Source: Halictus rubicundus (Eukaryota; Arthropoda; Insecta; Hymenoptera; Halictidae). Taken from it: 64,000 nt of DNA. Position numbers and translations under genes: made by a program. The stretch spans positions 124,001 through 188,000 of the forward strand of contig NW_027488717.1 in assembly GCF_050948215.1 (NCBI RefSeq). Direction: 5' to 3'. Positions 54,056 through 64,000 of the stretch are shown one piece after another. The notes beneath the pieces are model-generated. The model did no database searches. It was not told where the DNA came from and saw nothing but the letters and a program-made list of their open reading frames with translations. Each line of letters opens with the position of its first letter. The stretch's first letter is position 1.

Positions 54056-55697
54056 TATCCTATCCTATCCTCTATCCTATCCTATCCTCTATCCTATCCT
54101 CTATCCTATCCTCTATCCAATCCTATCCTCTATCCTATCCTCTATCCAATCCTATCCTCTATCCTATCCTATCCTCTATCCTATCCTATCCTATCCTCTA
54201 TCCTATCCTATCCTATCCTCTATCCTATCCTATCCTATCCTCTATCAGATCCTCTAACCTATCCTATCATCTATACTATCCTCTATCGTATCCTATCCTA
54301 TCCTCTATCCTATCCTATCCTCTATCCGATCCTCTATCCTATCCTATCCCCTATCCTATCCTATCCTCTATCCTATCCTCTATCCTATCCTCTATCCTAT
54401 CCTCTATCCTATCCTCTATAATATCGTTTACTCTATCATATCCTATCCTCTATCCTATAATATCATCTATCCTATTCTATCCTCTATCCTATCCTATCCT
54501 CTATCCCATCCTGTCCTCTATCCTATCCTATCCTCTATCCTATCCTCTATCCTATCCTCTATCCTATCCTCTATCCTATCCTCGATAATATCCTATCCTA
54601 TCCTCTATCCTATCCTATCCTCTATCCTATCCTATCCTCTATCCTATCCTATCCTCTATCCTATCCTATCCTCTATCCTATCCTATCCTCTATCCAATCC
54701 TATCCTCTATCCTATCCTATCCTCTATCCTATCCTATCCTCTATCCAATCCTATCCTCTATCCTATCCTATCCTCTATCCTATCCTATCCTATCCTCTAT
54801 CCTATCCTATCCTATCCTCTATCCTATCCTATCCTATCCTCTATCAGATCCTCTAACCTATCCTATCATCTATACTATCCTCTATCGTATCCTATCCTAT
54901 CCTCTATCCTATCCTATCCTCTATCCGATCCTCTATCCTATCCTATCCCCTATCCTATCCTATCCTCTATCCTATCCTCTATCCTATCCTCTATCCTATC
55001 CTCTATCCTATCCTCTATAATATCGTTTACTCTATCATATCCTATCCTCTATCCTATAATATCATCTATCCTATTCTATCCTCTATCCTATCCTATCCTC
55101 TATCCCATCCTGTCCTCTATCCTATCCTATCCTCTATCCTATCCTCTATCCTATCCTCTATCCTATCCTCTATCCTATCCTCGATCCTATCCTATCCTAT
55201 CCTCTATCCTATCCTATCCTCTATCCTATCCTATCCTCTATCCTATCCTATCCTCTATCCTATCCTATCCTCTATCCTATCCTATCCTCTATCAGATCCT
55301 CTAACCTATCCTATCATCTATACTATCATCTATCGTATCCTATCCTATCCTCTATCCTATCCTATCCTCTATCCTATCCTATCCTCTATCCTATCCTATC
55401 CTCTATCCTATCCTATCCTCTATCCCATCCTATCCTCTATCCCATCTTATCCTCTATCCTGTCCTATCCTCTATCCTATCCTATCCTCTATCCTATCCTA
55501 TCCTCTATCCTATCCCCTCCTCTATCCTATCCTATCCTCTATCCTATCCTATACTCTATCCTCTATCCTATCCTACCCTCTTTCCTATCCTATCCTCTAT
55601 CCTATCCTATCCTCTTTCCTATCCTATCCTCTATCCTATCCTATCCTCTATCCTATCCTATCCTCTATCCTATCCTCTACCCTATCCTATCCTCTAT

Positions 55698-56811
55698 AAT
55701 ATCGTTTACTCTATCATATCCTATCCTCTATCCTATAATATCATCTATCCTATTCTATCCTCTATCCTATCCTCTATCATATCCAATCCTCTATCCTATC
55801 CTATCCTCGATCCTATCCTATCCTCTATCCTATCCTCTACGCTATCCTATCCTCTATAATATCGTTTACTCTATCATATCCTATCCTCTATCCTATATTA
55901 TCATCTATCCTATTCTATCCTCTATCCTATCCTCTATCATATCCAATCCTCTATCCTATCCTATCCTCTATCCTATTCTATCCTCTATCCTATCCTATCC
56001 TCTATCCTATCCTATCCTCTATCCTATCCTATCCTCTATCCTATCCTCTCCTCTATCCTATCCTACCCTCTTTCCTATCCTATCCTCTATCCTATCCTAT
56101 CCTCTATCCTATCCTATCCTCTATCCGATCCTCTATCCTATCCTATCCTCTATCCTATCCTATCCTCTATCCGATCCTCTATCCTATCCTATCCTCTATT
56201 ATATCCTATCCTCTATCCTATCCTATCCTCTATCCTATCCTATCCTATCCTCTATCCTATCCTCTACCCTATCCTATCCTCTATAATATCGTTTACTCTA
56301 TCCTAACCTATCCTCTATCCTAACCTATCCTCTATCCTATCCTATCCTCTATTCTATCCTATCCTCTATCCTATCCTATCCTCTATCCTATCCTATCCTC
56401 TATCCTCTATCATATCCAATCCTCTATCCTATCCTATCCTCTATCCTATCCTATCCTCTATCCTATCCTATCCTCTATCCTATCCTATCCTATCCTCTAT
56501 CCTATCCTATCCTCTATCAGATCCTCTAACCTATCCTATCATCTATACTATCCTCTATCGTATCCTATCCTATCCTCTATCCTATCCTATCCTCTATTAT
56601 ATCCTATCCTCTATCCTATCCTATCCTCGATCCCATCCTATCCTCTATCCCATCCTATCCTCTATCCTAACCTATCCTCTATCCTATCCTATCCTCTATC
56701 CTATCCTATCCTCTATCCTATCCTATCCTCTATCCTATCGTATCCTCTATCCTATCCTCTACCCTATCCTATCCTCTATAATATCGTTTACTCTATCATA
56801 TCCTATCCTCT
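55698..56811. repeat. Partial unit U before segment E copy 2
   Basis: Doublet 55698/55858 and cassettes 56285 and 56780 follow the U order. From about 56625 a CGATCCC-TAACC segment is present where other U units have TATCCC-type sequence. The cassette at 56780 keeps the CTATAATATCG form but is joined to the tail of a TTTAATATCG-type cassette. Confidence 0.68.
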
Positions 56812-59800
56812 ATCATATCCAATCCTCTATCGTATCCTCAATCCTATCCTCTATCATATCCAATCAACTATCGTATACTCTATCCTATCCTATCCTCTAT
56901 CCTATCCTCTATCCTATCCTATCCTCTATCCTATCCTCTTTAATATCGTTTACTCTATCATATCCTATCCTCTATCCTATCCTATCCTCTATTATATCCT
57001 ATCCTCTATCCTATCCTATCCTCTATCCTATCCTATCCTCTATCCTATCGTATCCTCTATCCTATCCTCTACCCTATCCTATCCTCTATAATATCGTTTA
57101 CTCTATCATATCCTATCCTCTATCATATAATATCATCTATCCTATTCTATCCTCTATCCTATCCTCTATCATATCCAATCCTCTATCCTATCCTATCCTC
57201 GATCCTATCCTATCCTCTATCCTATCCTCTCCTCTATCCTATCCTACCCTCTTTCCTATCCTATCCTCTATCCTATCCTATCCTCTATCCTATCCTATCC
57301 TCTTTCCGATCCTCTATCCTATCCTATCCTCTATCCTATCCTATCCTCTTTCCGATCCTCTATCCTATCCTATCCTCTATTATATCCTATCCTCTATCCT
57401 ATCCTATCCTCTATCCTATCCTATCCTCGATCCCATCCTATCCTCTATCCCATCCTATCCTCTATCCTAACCTATCCTCTATCCTATCCTATCCTCTATC
57501 CTATCCTATCCTCTATCCTATCCTATCCTCTATCCTATCCTATCATCTATCCTATCCTATCCTCTATCCTATCCTATCCTCTATCCTATCCTATCCTCTA
57601 TCCTATCCTACCCTCTTTCCTATCCTATCGTCTATCCTATCCTATCATCTATCCTATCCTACCCTCTATCCTATCCTATCTTCTATCCTCTATCCTATCC
57701 TCTATCCTATCCTATCCTCTATCCTATCCTCTTTAATATCGTTTACTCTATCATATCCTATCCTCTATCCTATAATATCATCTATCCTATTCTATCCTCT
57801 ATCCTATCCTCTATCATATCCAATCCTCTATCGTATCCTCAATCCTATCCTCTATCATATCCAATCCTCTATCGTATACTCTATCCTATCCTATCCTCTA
57901 TCCTATCCTATCCTCTATCCTATCCTATCCTCTATCCTATCCTACCCTCTTTCCTATCCTATCCTCTATCCTATCCTATCCTCTATCCTATCCTACCCTC
58001 TATCCTATCCTATCTTCTATCCTCTATCATATCCTCTATCCTATCCTATCCTCTATCCTATCCTCTTTAATATCGTTTACTCTATCATATCCTATCCTCT
58101 ATCCTATAATATCATCTATCCTATTCTATCCTCTATCCTATCCTCTATCATATCCAATCCTCTATCGTATCCTCAATCCTATCCTCTATCCTATCCTATC
58201 CTCTATCCTATCCTATCCTCTATCCTATCCTATCCTCTATCCTATCCTCTCCACTATCCTATCCTAAACTCTTTCCTATCCTATCCTATATCCTATCCTA
58301 TCCTCTATCCTATCCTATCCTCTATCCGATCCTCTATCCTATTCTATCCTCTATCCTATCCTCTCCTCTATCCGATCCTCTATCCTATCCTATCCTCTAT
58401 CCTATCCTATCCTCTATCCTATCCTATCCTCGATCCCATCCTATCCTCTATCCCATCCTATCCTCTATCCTAACCTATCCTCTATCCTATCCTATCCTCT
58501 ATCCTATCCTATCCTCTATCCTATCCTATCCTCTATCCTATCCTATCCTCTATCCTCTATCCTATCCTATCCTCTATCCTCTATCCTCTATCCTCTATCC
58601 TCTATCCTATCCTATCCTCTATCCTATCCTATCCTCTATCCTATCCTCTATCCTATCCTCTATCCAATCCTATCCTCTATCCTATCCTCTATCCAATCCT
58701 ATCCTCTATCCTATCCTATCCTCTATCCTATCCTATCCTATCCTATCCTCTATCCTATCCTATCCTATCCTCTATCCTATCCTATCCTATCCTCTATCAG
58801 ATCCTCTAACCTATCCTATCATCTATACTATCCTCTATCGTATCCTATCCTATCCTCTATCCTATCCTATCCTCTATCCGATCCTCTATCCTATCCTATC
58901 CCCTATCCTATCCTATCCTCTATCCTATCCTCTATCCTATCCTCTATCCTATCCTCTATCCTATCCTCTATAATATCGTTTACTCTATCATATCCTATCC
59001 TCTATCCTATAATATCATCTATCCTATTCTATCCTCTATCCTATCCTATCCTCTATCCCATCCTGTCCTCTATCCTATCCTATCCTCTATCCTATCCTCT
59101 ATCCTATCCTCTATCCTATCCTCTATCCTATCCTCGATCCTATCCTATCCTATCCTCTATCCTATCCTATCCTCTATCCTATCCTATCCTCAATCCTATC
59201 CTATCCTCTATCCTATCCTATCCTCTATCCTATCCTATCCTCTATCCTATCCTATCCTCTATCCTATCCTATCCTCTATCCTATCCTATCCTCTATCCTA
59301 TCCTCTATCCTATCCTCTATCCTATCCTCTATCCAATCCTATCCTCTATCCTATCCTATCCTCTATCCTATCCTATCCTATCCTCCATGAGATCCTCTAA
59401 CCTATCCTATCATCTATACTATCCTCTATCGTATCCTATCCTATCCTCTATCCTATCCTATCCTCTATCAGATCCTCTATCCTATCCTATCCCCTATCCT
59501 ATCCTATCCTCTATCCTATCCTCTATCCTATCCTCTATCCTATCCTCTATCCAATCCTATCCTTTATCCTATCCTATCCTCTATCCTATCCTATCCTATC
59601 CTCCATCAGATCCTCTAACCTATCCTATCATCTATACTATCCTCTATCGTATCCTATCCTATCCTCTATCCGATCCTCGATCCTATCCTATCCCCAATCC
59701 TATCCTATCCTCTATCCTATCCTCTATCCTATCCTCTATCCTATCCTCTATCCTATCCTCTATCCTATCCTCGATCCTATCCTATCCTCTATCCTATCCT

Positions 59801-60336
59801 CCATAATATCGTTTACTCTATCAGATCCTATCCTCTATCCTATAATATCATCTATCCTATTCTATCCTCTATCCTATCCTCTATCAGATCCAATCCTCTA
59901 TCCTATCCTATCCTCTATCCTATCCTATCCTCTATCCTATCCTATCCTCTATCCTATCCTATCCTATCCTCTATCCTATCCTATCCTATCCTCTATCCTA
60001 TCCTATCCTCTATCAGATCCTCTAACCTATCCTATCATCTATACTATCATCTATCGTATCCTATCCTATCCTCTATCCTATCCTATCCTCTATCCTATCC
60101 TATCCTCTATCCTATCCTATCCTCTATCCTATCCTATCCTCTATCCCATCCTATCCTCTATCCCATCTTATCCTCTATCCTATCCTATCCTCTATCCTAT
60201 CCTATCCTCTATCCTATCCTATCCTCTATCCTATCCCCTCCTCTATCCTATCCTATCCTCTATCCTATCCTATACTCTATCCTCTATCCTATCCTACCCT
60301 CTTTCCTATCCTATCCTCTATCCTATCCTATCCTCT
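56812..60336. repeat. Duplicated segment E, copy 2
   Basis: Partner of 28012-31568. The right edge is where copy 1 reads CCTCTTTCC (about 31568) and this copy reads CCTCTATCC and goes on to CCTGTCTTC. The left edge lies just after the cassette at 56780, which has lost 46 bp relative to 27936. A small private change is TATCAGATCC near 59883, where copy 1 has TATCATATCC. Confidence 0.85.
58568..58602. repeat. 7-mer tract (TATCCTC)5
   Basis: Five units. Segment E copy 2 partner of 29765. Confidence 0.95.
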
Positions 60337-61245
60337 ATCCTATCCTACCCTCTATCCTATCCTGTCTTCTATCCTCTATCCTATCCTCTATCCTATCCTA
60401 TCCTCTATCCTATCCTCTTTAATATCGTTTACTCTATCATATCCTATCCTCTATCCTGTAATATCATCTATCCTATTCTATCCTCTATCCTATTCTCTAT
60501 CATATCCAATCCTCTATCGTATCCTCAATCCTATCCTCTATCATATCCAATCAACTATCGTATACTCTATCCTATCCTATCCTCTATCCTATCCTCTATC
60601 CTATCCTATCCTCTATCCTATCCTCTTTAATATCGTTTACTCTATCATATCCTATCCTCTATCCTATCCTATCCTCTATTATATCCTATCCTCTATCCTA
60701 TCCTATCCTCTATCCTATCCTATCCTCTATCCTATCGTATCCTCTATCCTATCCTCTACCCTATCCTATCCTCTATAATATCGTTTACTCTATCATATCC
60801 TATCCTCTATCATATAATATCATCTATCCTATTCTATCCTCTATCCCATCCTCTATCATATCCAATCCTCTATCCTATCCTATCCTCGATCCTATCCTAT
60901 CCTCTATCCTATCCTATCCTCTATCCTATTCTATCCTCTATCCTATCCTATCCTCTATCCTATCCTATCCTCTATCCTATCCTATCCTCTATCCTATCCT
61001 CTCCTCTATCCTATCCTACCCTCTTTCCTATCCTATCCTCTATCCTATCCTATCCTCTATCCTATCCTATCCTCTATCCGATCCTCTATCCTATCCGATC
61101 CTCTATCCTATCCTATCCTCTATCCGATCCTCTATCCTATCCTATCCTCTATTATATCCTATCCTCTATCCTATCCTATCATCTATCCTATCCTATCCTC
61201 TATCCTATCCTATCCTCTATCCTATCCTATCATCTATCCTATCCT

Positions 61246-61647
61246 ACCCTCTTTCCTATCCTATCCTCTATCCTATCCTATCCTCTATCCTATCCTACCC
61301 TCTATCCTATCCTATCTTCTATCCTCTATCATATCCTCTATCCTATCCTATCCTCTATCCTATCCTCTTTAATATCGTATACTCTATCCTATCCTATCCT
61401 CTATCCTATCCTATCCTCTATCCTATCCTATCCTCTATCCTATCCTACCCTCTTTCCTATCCTATCCTCTATCCTATCCTATCCTCTATCCTATCCTACC
61501 CTCTATCCTATAGTATCTTCTATCCTCTATCATATCCTCTATCCTATCCTATCCTCTATCCTATCCTCTTTAATATCGTTTACTCTATCATATCCTATCC
61601 TCTATCCTATAATATCATCTATCCTATTCTATCCTCTATCCTATCCT
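61246..61647. repeat. 201-bp local tandem duplication
   Basis: ACCCTCTTT occurs at 61246 and 61447, and TTTAATATCG cassettes at 61371 and 61572, both 201 bp apart. The first cassette reads AATATCGTATACTC, a fusion of the normal cassette start with the GTATACTC element that normally lies 133 bp further on. Confidence 0.85.
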
Positions 61648-63283
61648 CTATCATATCCAATCCTCTATCGTATCCTCAATCCTATCCTCTATCCTATCCT
61701 ATCCTCTATCCTATCCTATCCTCTATCCTATCCTATCCTCTATCCTATCCTATCCTCTATCCTATCCTATCCTCTATCCTATCCTCCCCACTATCCTATC
61801 CTAAACTCTTTCCTATCCTATCCTATATCCTATCCTATCCTCTATCCTATCCTATCCTCTATCCGATCCTCTATCCTATTCTATCCTCTATCCTATCCTC
61901 TCCTCTATCCGATCCTCTATCCTATCCTATCCTCTATCCTATCCTATCCTCTATCCTATCCTATCCTCGATCCCATCCTATCCTCTATCCCATCCTATCC
62001 TCTATCCTAACCTATCCTCTATCCTATCCTATCCTCTATCCTATCCTATCCTCTATTATATCCTATCCTCTATCCTATCCTATCCTCTATCCTATCCTAT
62101 CCTCTATCCTATCCTATCCTCTATCCCATCCTATCCTCTATCCCATCTTATCCTCTATCCTATCCTATCCTCTATCCTATCCTATCCTCTATCCTATCCT
62201 ATCCTCTATCCTATCCCCTCCTCTATCCTATCCTATCCTCTATCCTATCCTATACTCTATCCACTATCCTATCCTACCCTCTTTCCTATCCTATCCTATC
62301 CTCTATCCTATCCTATCCTATCCTCTATCAGATCCTCTAACCTATCCTATCATCTATACTATCCTCTATCGTATCCTATCCTATCCTCTATCCTATCCTA
62401 TCCTCTATCCGATCCTCTATCCTATCCTATCCCCTATCCTATCCTATCCTCTATCCTATCCTCTATCCTATCCTCTATCCTATCCTCTATCCTATCCTCT
62501 ATAATATCGTTTACTCTATCATATCCTATCCTCTATCCTATAATATCATCTATCCTATTCTATCCTCTATCCTATCCTATCCTCTATCCCATCCTGTCCT
62601 CTATCCTATCCTATCCTCTATCCTATCCTCTATCCTATCCTCTATCCTATCCTCTATCCTATCCTCGATCCTATCCTATCCTATCCTCTATCCTATCCTA
62701 TCCTCTATCCTATCCTATCCTCTATCCTATCCTATCCTCTATCCTATCCTATCCTCTATCCAATCCTATCCTCTATCCTATCCTATCCTCTATCCTATCC
62801 TATCCTATCCTCTATCCTATCCTATCCTATCCTCTAATCTATCCTATCCTATCCTCTATCAGATCCTCTAACCTATCCTATCATCTATACTATCCTCTAT
62901 CGTATCCTATCCTATCCTCTATCCTATCCTATCCTCTATCCTATCCTATCCTCTATCCTATCCTCCCCACTATCCTATCCTAAACTCTTTCCTATCCTAT
63001 CCTATATCCTATCCTATCCTCTATCCTATCCTATCCTCTATCCGATCCTCTATCCTATTCTATCCTCTATCCTATCCTCTCCTCTATCCGATCCTCTATC
63101 CTATCCTATCCTCTATCCTATCCTATCCTCTATCCTATCCTATCCTCGATCCCATCCTATCCTCTATCCCATCCTATCCTCTATCCTAACCTATCCTCTA
63201 TCCTATCCTATCCTCTATCCTATCCTATCCTCTATCCTATCCTATCCTCTATCCTATCCTATCCTCTATCCTCTATCCTATCC

Positions 63284-63332
63284 TATCCTCTATCCTCTAT
63301 CCTCTATCCTCTATCCTCTATCCTCTATCCTC
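63284..63332. repeat. 7-mer tract (TATCCTC)7
   Basis: Seven units, the longest 7-mer run noticed, in the terminal W-type stretch. Confidence 0.95.
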
Positions 63333-64000
63333 TATCCTATCCTATCCTCTATCCTATCCTATCCTCTATCCTATCCTCTATCCTATCCTCTATCCAATCC
63401 TATCCACTATCCTATCCTCTATCCAATCCTATCCTCTATCCTATCCTATCCTCTATCCTATCCTATCCTATCCTCTATCCTATCCTATCCTATCCTCTAT
63501 CCTATCCTATCCTATCCTCTATCAGATCCTCTAACCTATCCTATCATCTATACTATCCTCTATCGTATCCTATCCTATCCTCTATCCTATCCTATCCTCT
63601 ATCCGATCCTCTATCCTATCCTATCCCCTATCCTATCCTATCCTCTATCCTATCCTCTATCCTATCCTCTATCCTATCCTCTATCCTATCCTCTATAATA
63701 TCGTTTACTCTATCATATCCTATCCTCTATCCTATAATATCATCTATCCTATTCTATCCTCTATCCTATCCTATCCTCTATCCCATCCTGTCCTCTATCC
63801 TATCCTATCCTCTATCCTATCCTCTATCCTATCCTCTATCCTATCCTCTATCCTATCCTCGATCCTATCCTATCCTATCCTCTATCCTATCCTATCCTCT
63901 ATCCTATCCTATCCTCTATCCTATCCTATCCTCTATCCTATCCTATCCTCTATCCAATCCTATCCTCTATCCTATCCTATCCTCTATCCTATCCTATCCT

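Larger units (their letters stand above)
53125..55697. repeat. Higher-order block W, copy 3 (shortened)
   Basis: Carries one six-fold TATCC run (53179), one 160-bp doublet (53459/53619), a six-unit 7-mer tract (54014) and cassettes 54420 and 55019. It lacks the first half of the W tandem, the CTAAACTCTTT landmark (CTCTCC is followed directly by TCTATCCGATAC near 53820) and the CCATAAT cassette. It enters near 53125, where V-type sequence switches to a CCTGTCC segment. A private CTCGATAATATCC sits near 54591. Confidence 0.72.
51..63706. repeat. Dispersed A/T-rich cassette (AATATC/TGTTT), about 128 copies
   Basis: The cassette core is CTCTATAATATCGTTTACTC, usually followed by CTATCATATCC, a second pocket TATAATATCATC, CTATTCTATCC and often TATCATATCCAATCC. 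The coordinates below are the first A of AATAT. Subtype TTTAATATCG: 657, 10049, 13150, 21413, 21621, 22400, 25065, 25273, 27936, 28144, 28932, 29266, 33014, 36161, 44460, 44668, 45427, 48148, 48356, 49149, 56942, 57735, 58069, 60421, 60629, 61371, 61572. Subtype AATATTG: 51, 974, 1987, 2649, 10497, 11188, 13603, 14110, 23142, 25925, 33462, 34170, 36614, 37155, 46237, 49874. Subtype CCATAATATCG: 19572, 31038, 42602, 59805. The rest are CTATAATATCG, for example 3513, 4478, 8978, 12098, 16154, 20186, 31960, 40228, 55698, 63697. The cassettes are the best landmarks for aligning higher-order units. Confidence 0.9.
1..64000. repeat. Satellite array of 5-bp and 7-bp words (12-bp consensus)
   Basis: The whole window reads as a string of TATCC and TATCCTC words. 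Their commonest order gives the 12-mer TATCCTATCCTC, whose complement is GAGGATAGGATA. The consensus 12-mer is 5 T, 5 C and 2 A with no G, so the two strands differ extremely in base composition. G on the + strand is limited to recurrent variants such as TCGATCC, CCGATCC, CAGATCC, ATCGTATCC, CCTGTCC and the ATCGTTT cassette. I found no stretch over 300 bp that departs from this pattern and no flanking unique sequence. Pentamer-based satellites are known in eukaryotic heterochromatin (for example the GGAAT satellites of primates), but this one has a different word and I do not recognise the family. The eukaryotic origin is inference. Confidence 0.98.
60337..64000. repeat. Terminal mosaic of U- and W-type pieces
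   Basis: Cassettes 60421, 60629 and 60777 follow the U order (208 and 148 bp spacing). A 201-bp local duplication (61246-61647) follows. Two W-type stretches then begin with CCTCCCCACTATCC at about 61784 and 62963 (offset 1179). The shared CCCC variant shows that these last two derive from each other. The first lacks a 7-mer tract; the second has the longest one in the window (63284). The array continues past the window end. A private CCTCTAATCTATCC is near 62832. Confidence 0.7.

Noticed and set aside
1..64000. CRISPR-like spacing of repeats
   Set aside because: No constant repeat with unique spacers. The sequence between cassettes is the same 12-mer satellite.
1..64000. Simple (GATA)n sex-chromosome-type repeat
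   Set aside because: GATA cores are separated by 1-3 other bases in a 5/7-bp register and no (GATA)n run of three or more was seen.
1..64000. CENP-B box or other named centromere motif
   Set aside because: No TTCG....A..CGGG-like match. CGGG does not occur in what I read. Centromeric location cannot be claimed.
1..64000. tRNA, rRNA, transposase or LTR elements buried in the array
   Set aside because: No sequence outside the repeat vocabulary was found on either strand, and the near absence of G on the + strand rules out structured RNA genes.
1..64000. Triplex-forming (H-DNA) tract
   Set aside because: Each 12-mer has two A interruptions in the pyrimidine strand, so no long homopurine mirror repeat exists.

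Overview
The whole 64-kb window is one uninterrupted satellite-DNA array. I see no gene, RNA gene, transposon, CRISPR array or unique-sequence island on either strand. Everything is built from two words on the + strand, TATCC (5 bp) and TATCCTC (7 bp). They usually alternate to give the 12-mer TATCCTATCCTC. G is almost absent from the + strand and occurs only in variant positions. An array of this size with nested higher-order repeats suggests heterochromatin of a eukaryotic chromosome (pericentromeric, sex-chromosomal or similar). The sequence does not let me name the organism, and I do not recognise the satellite. Both ends of the window lie inside the array.

The array is not monotonous. 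About 128 copies (hand count) of a diverged A/T-rich cassette, core AATATCGTTT or AATATTGTTT, interrupt the 12-mers roughly every 500 bp. They serve as landmarks. Using them with rarer variants (CCTGTCC, TCTCTCCG, CAGATCCTCTAACC, CTAAACTCTTT, CAATCAACTATCG), a nested architecture can be read. First, 160-bp and 208-bp cassette doublets recur with exact spacing. Second, higher-order units occur: A (about 2.01 kb, 3.46-9.5 kb), V (about 2.9-3.15 kb), W (about 4 kb) and U (about 3.6-3.7 kb, shortened to about 2.8 kb by deletion). Third, a segmental duplication (duplicon D) carries V-V-W-U-U as a block from 8.86-26.64 kb to 31.84-50.59 kb, at an offset of about 23 kb. Fourth, a second duplication (E) links 28.01-31.57 kb with 56.81-60.34 kb, at an offset of about 28.8 kb.

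Layout: 1-3.46 kb, leader related to 9.76-11.5 kb; 3.46-9.48 kb, tandem A units; 8.86-26.64 kb, duplicon D copy 1; 26.64-31.84 kb, third U unit and E copy 1; 31.84-50.59 kb, duplicon D copy 2; 50.59-56.81 kb, mosaic of V-, W- and U-type sequence; 56.81-60.34 kb, E copy 2; 60.34-64.0 kb, U- and W-type mosaic.

Long open reading frames on the + strand (up to 898 codons) are an arithmetic consequence of the repeat and not genes. The 12-mer contains no stop codon in any forward frame. The real interest is in how the array evolves: exact-spacing doublets, indels in steps of the repeat words, deletions explained by short direct repeats, variants that look like CpG decay, and patches that look like gene conversion.
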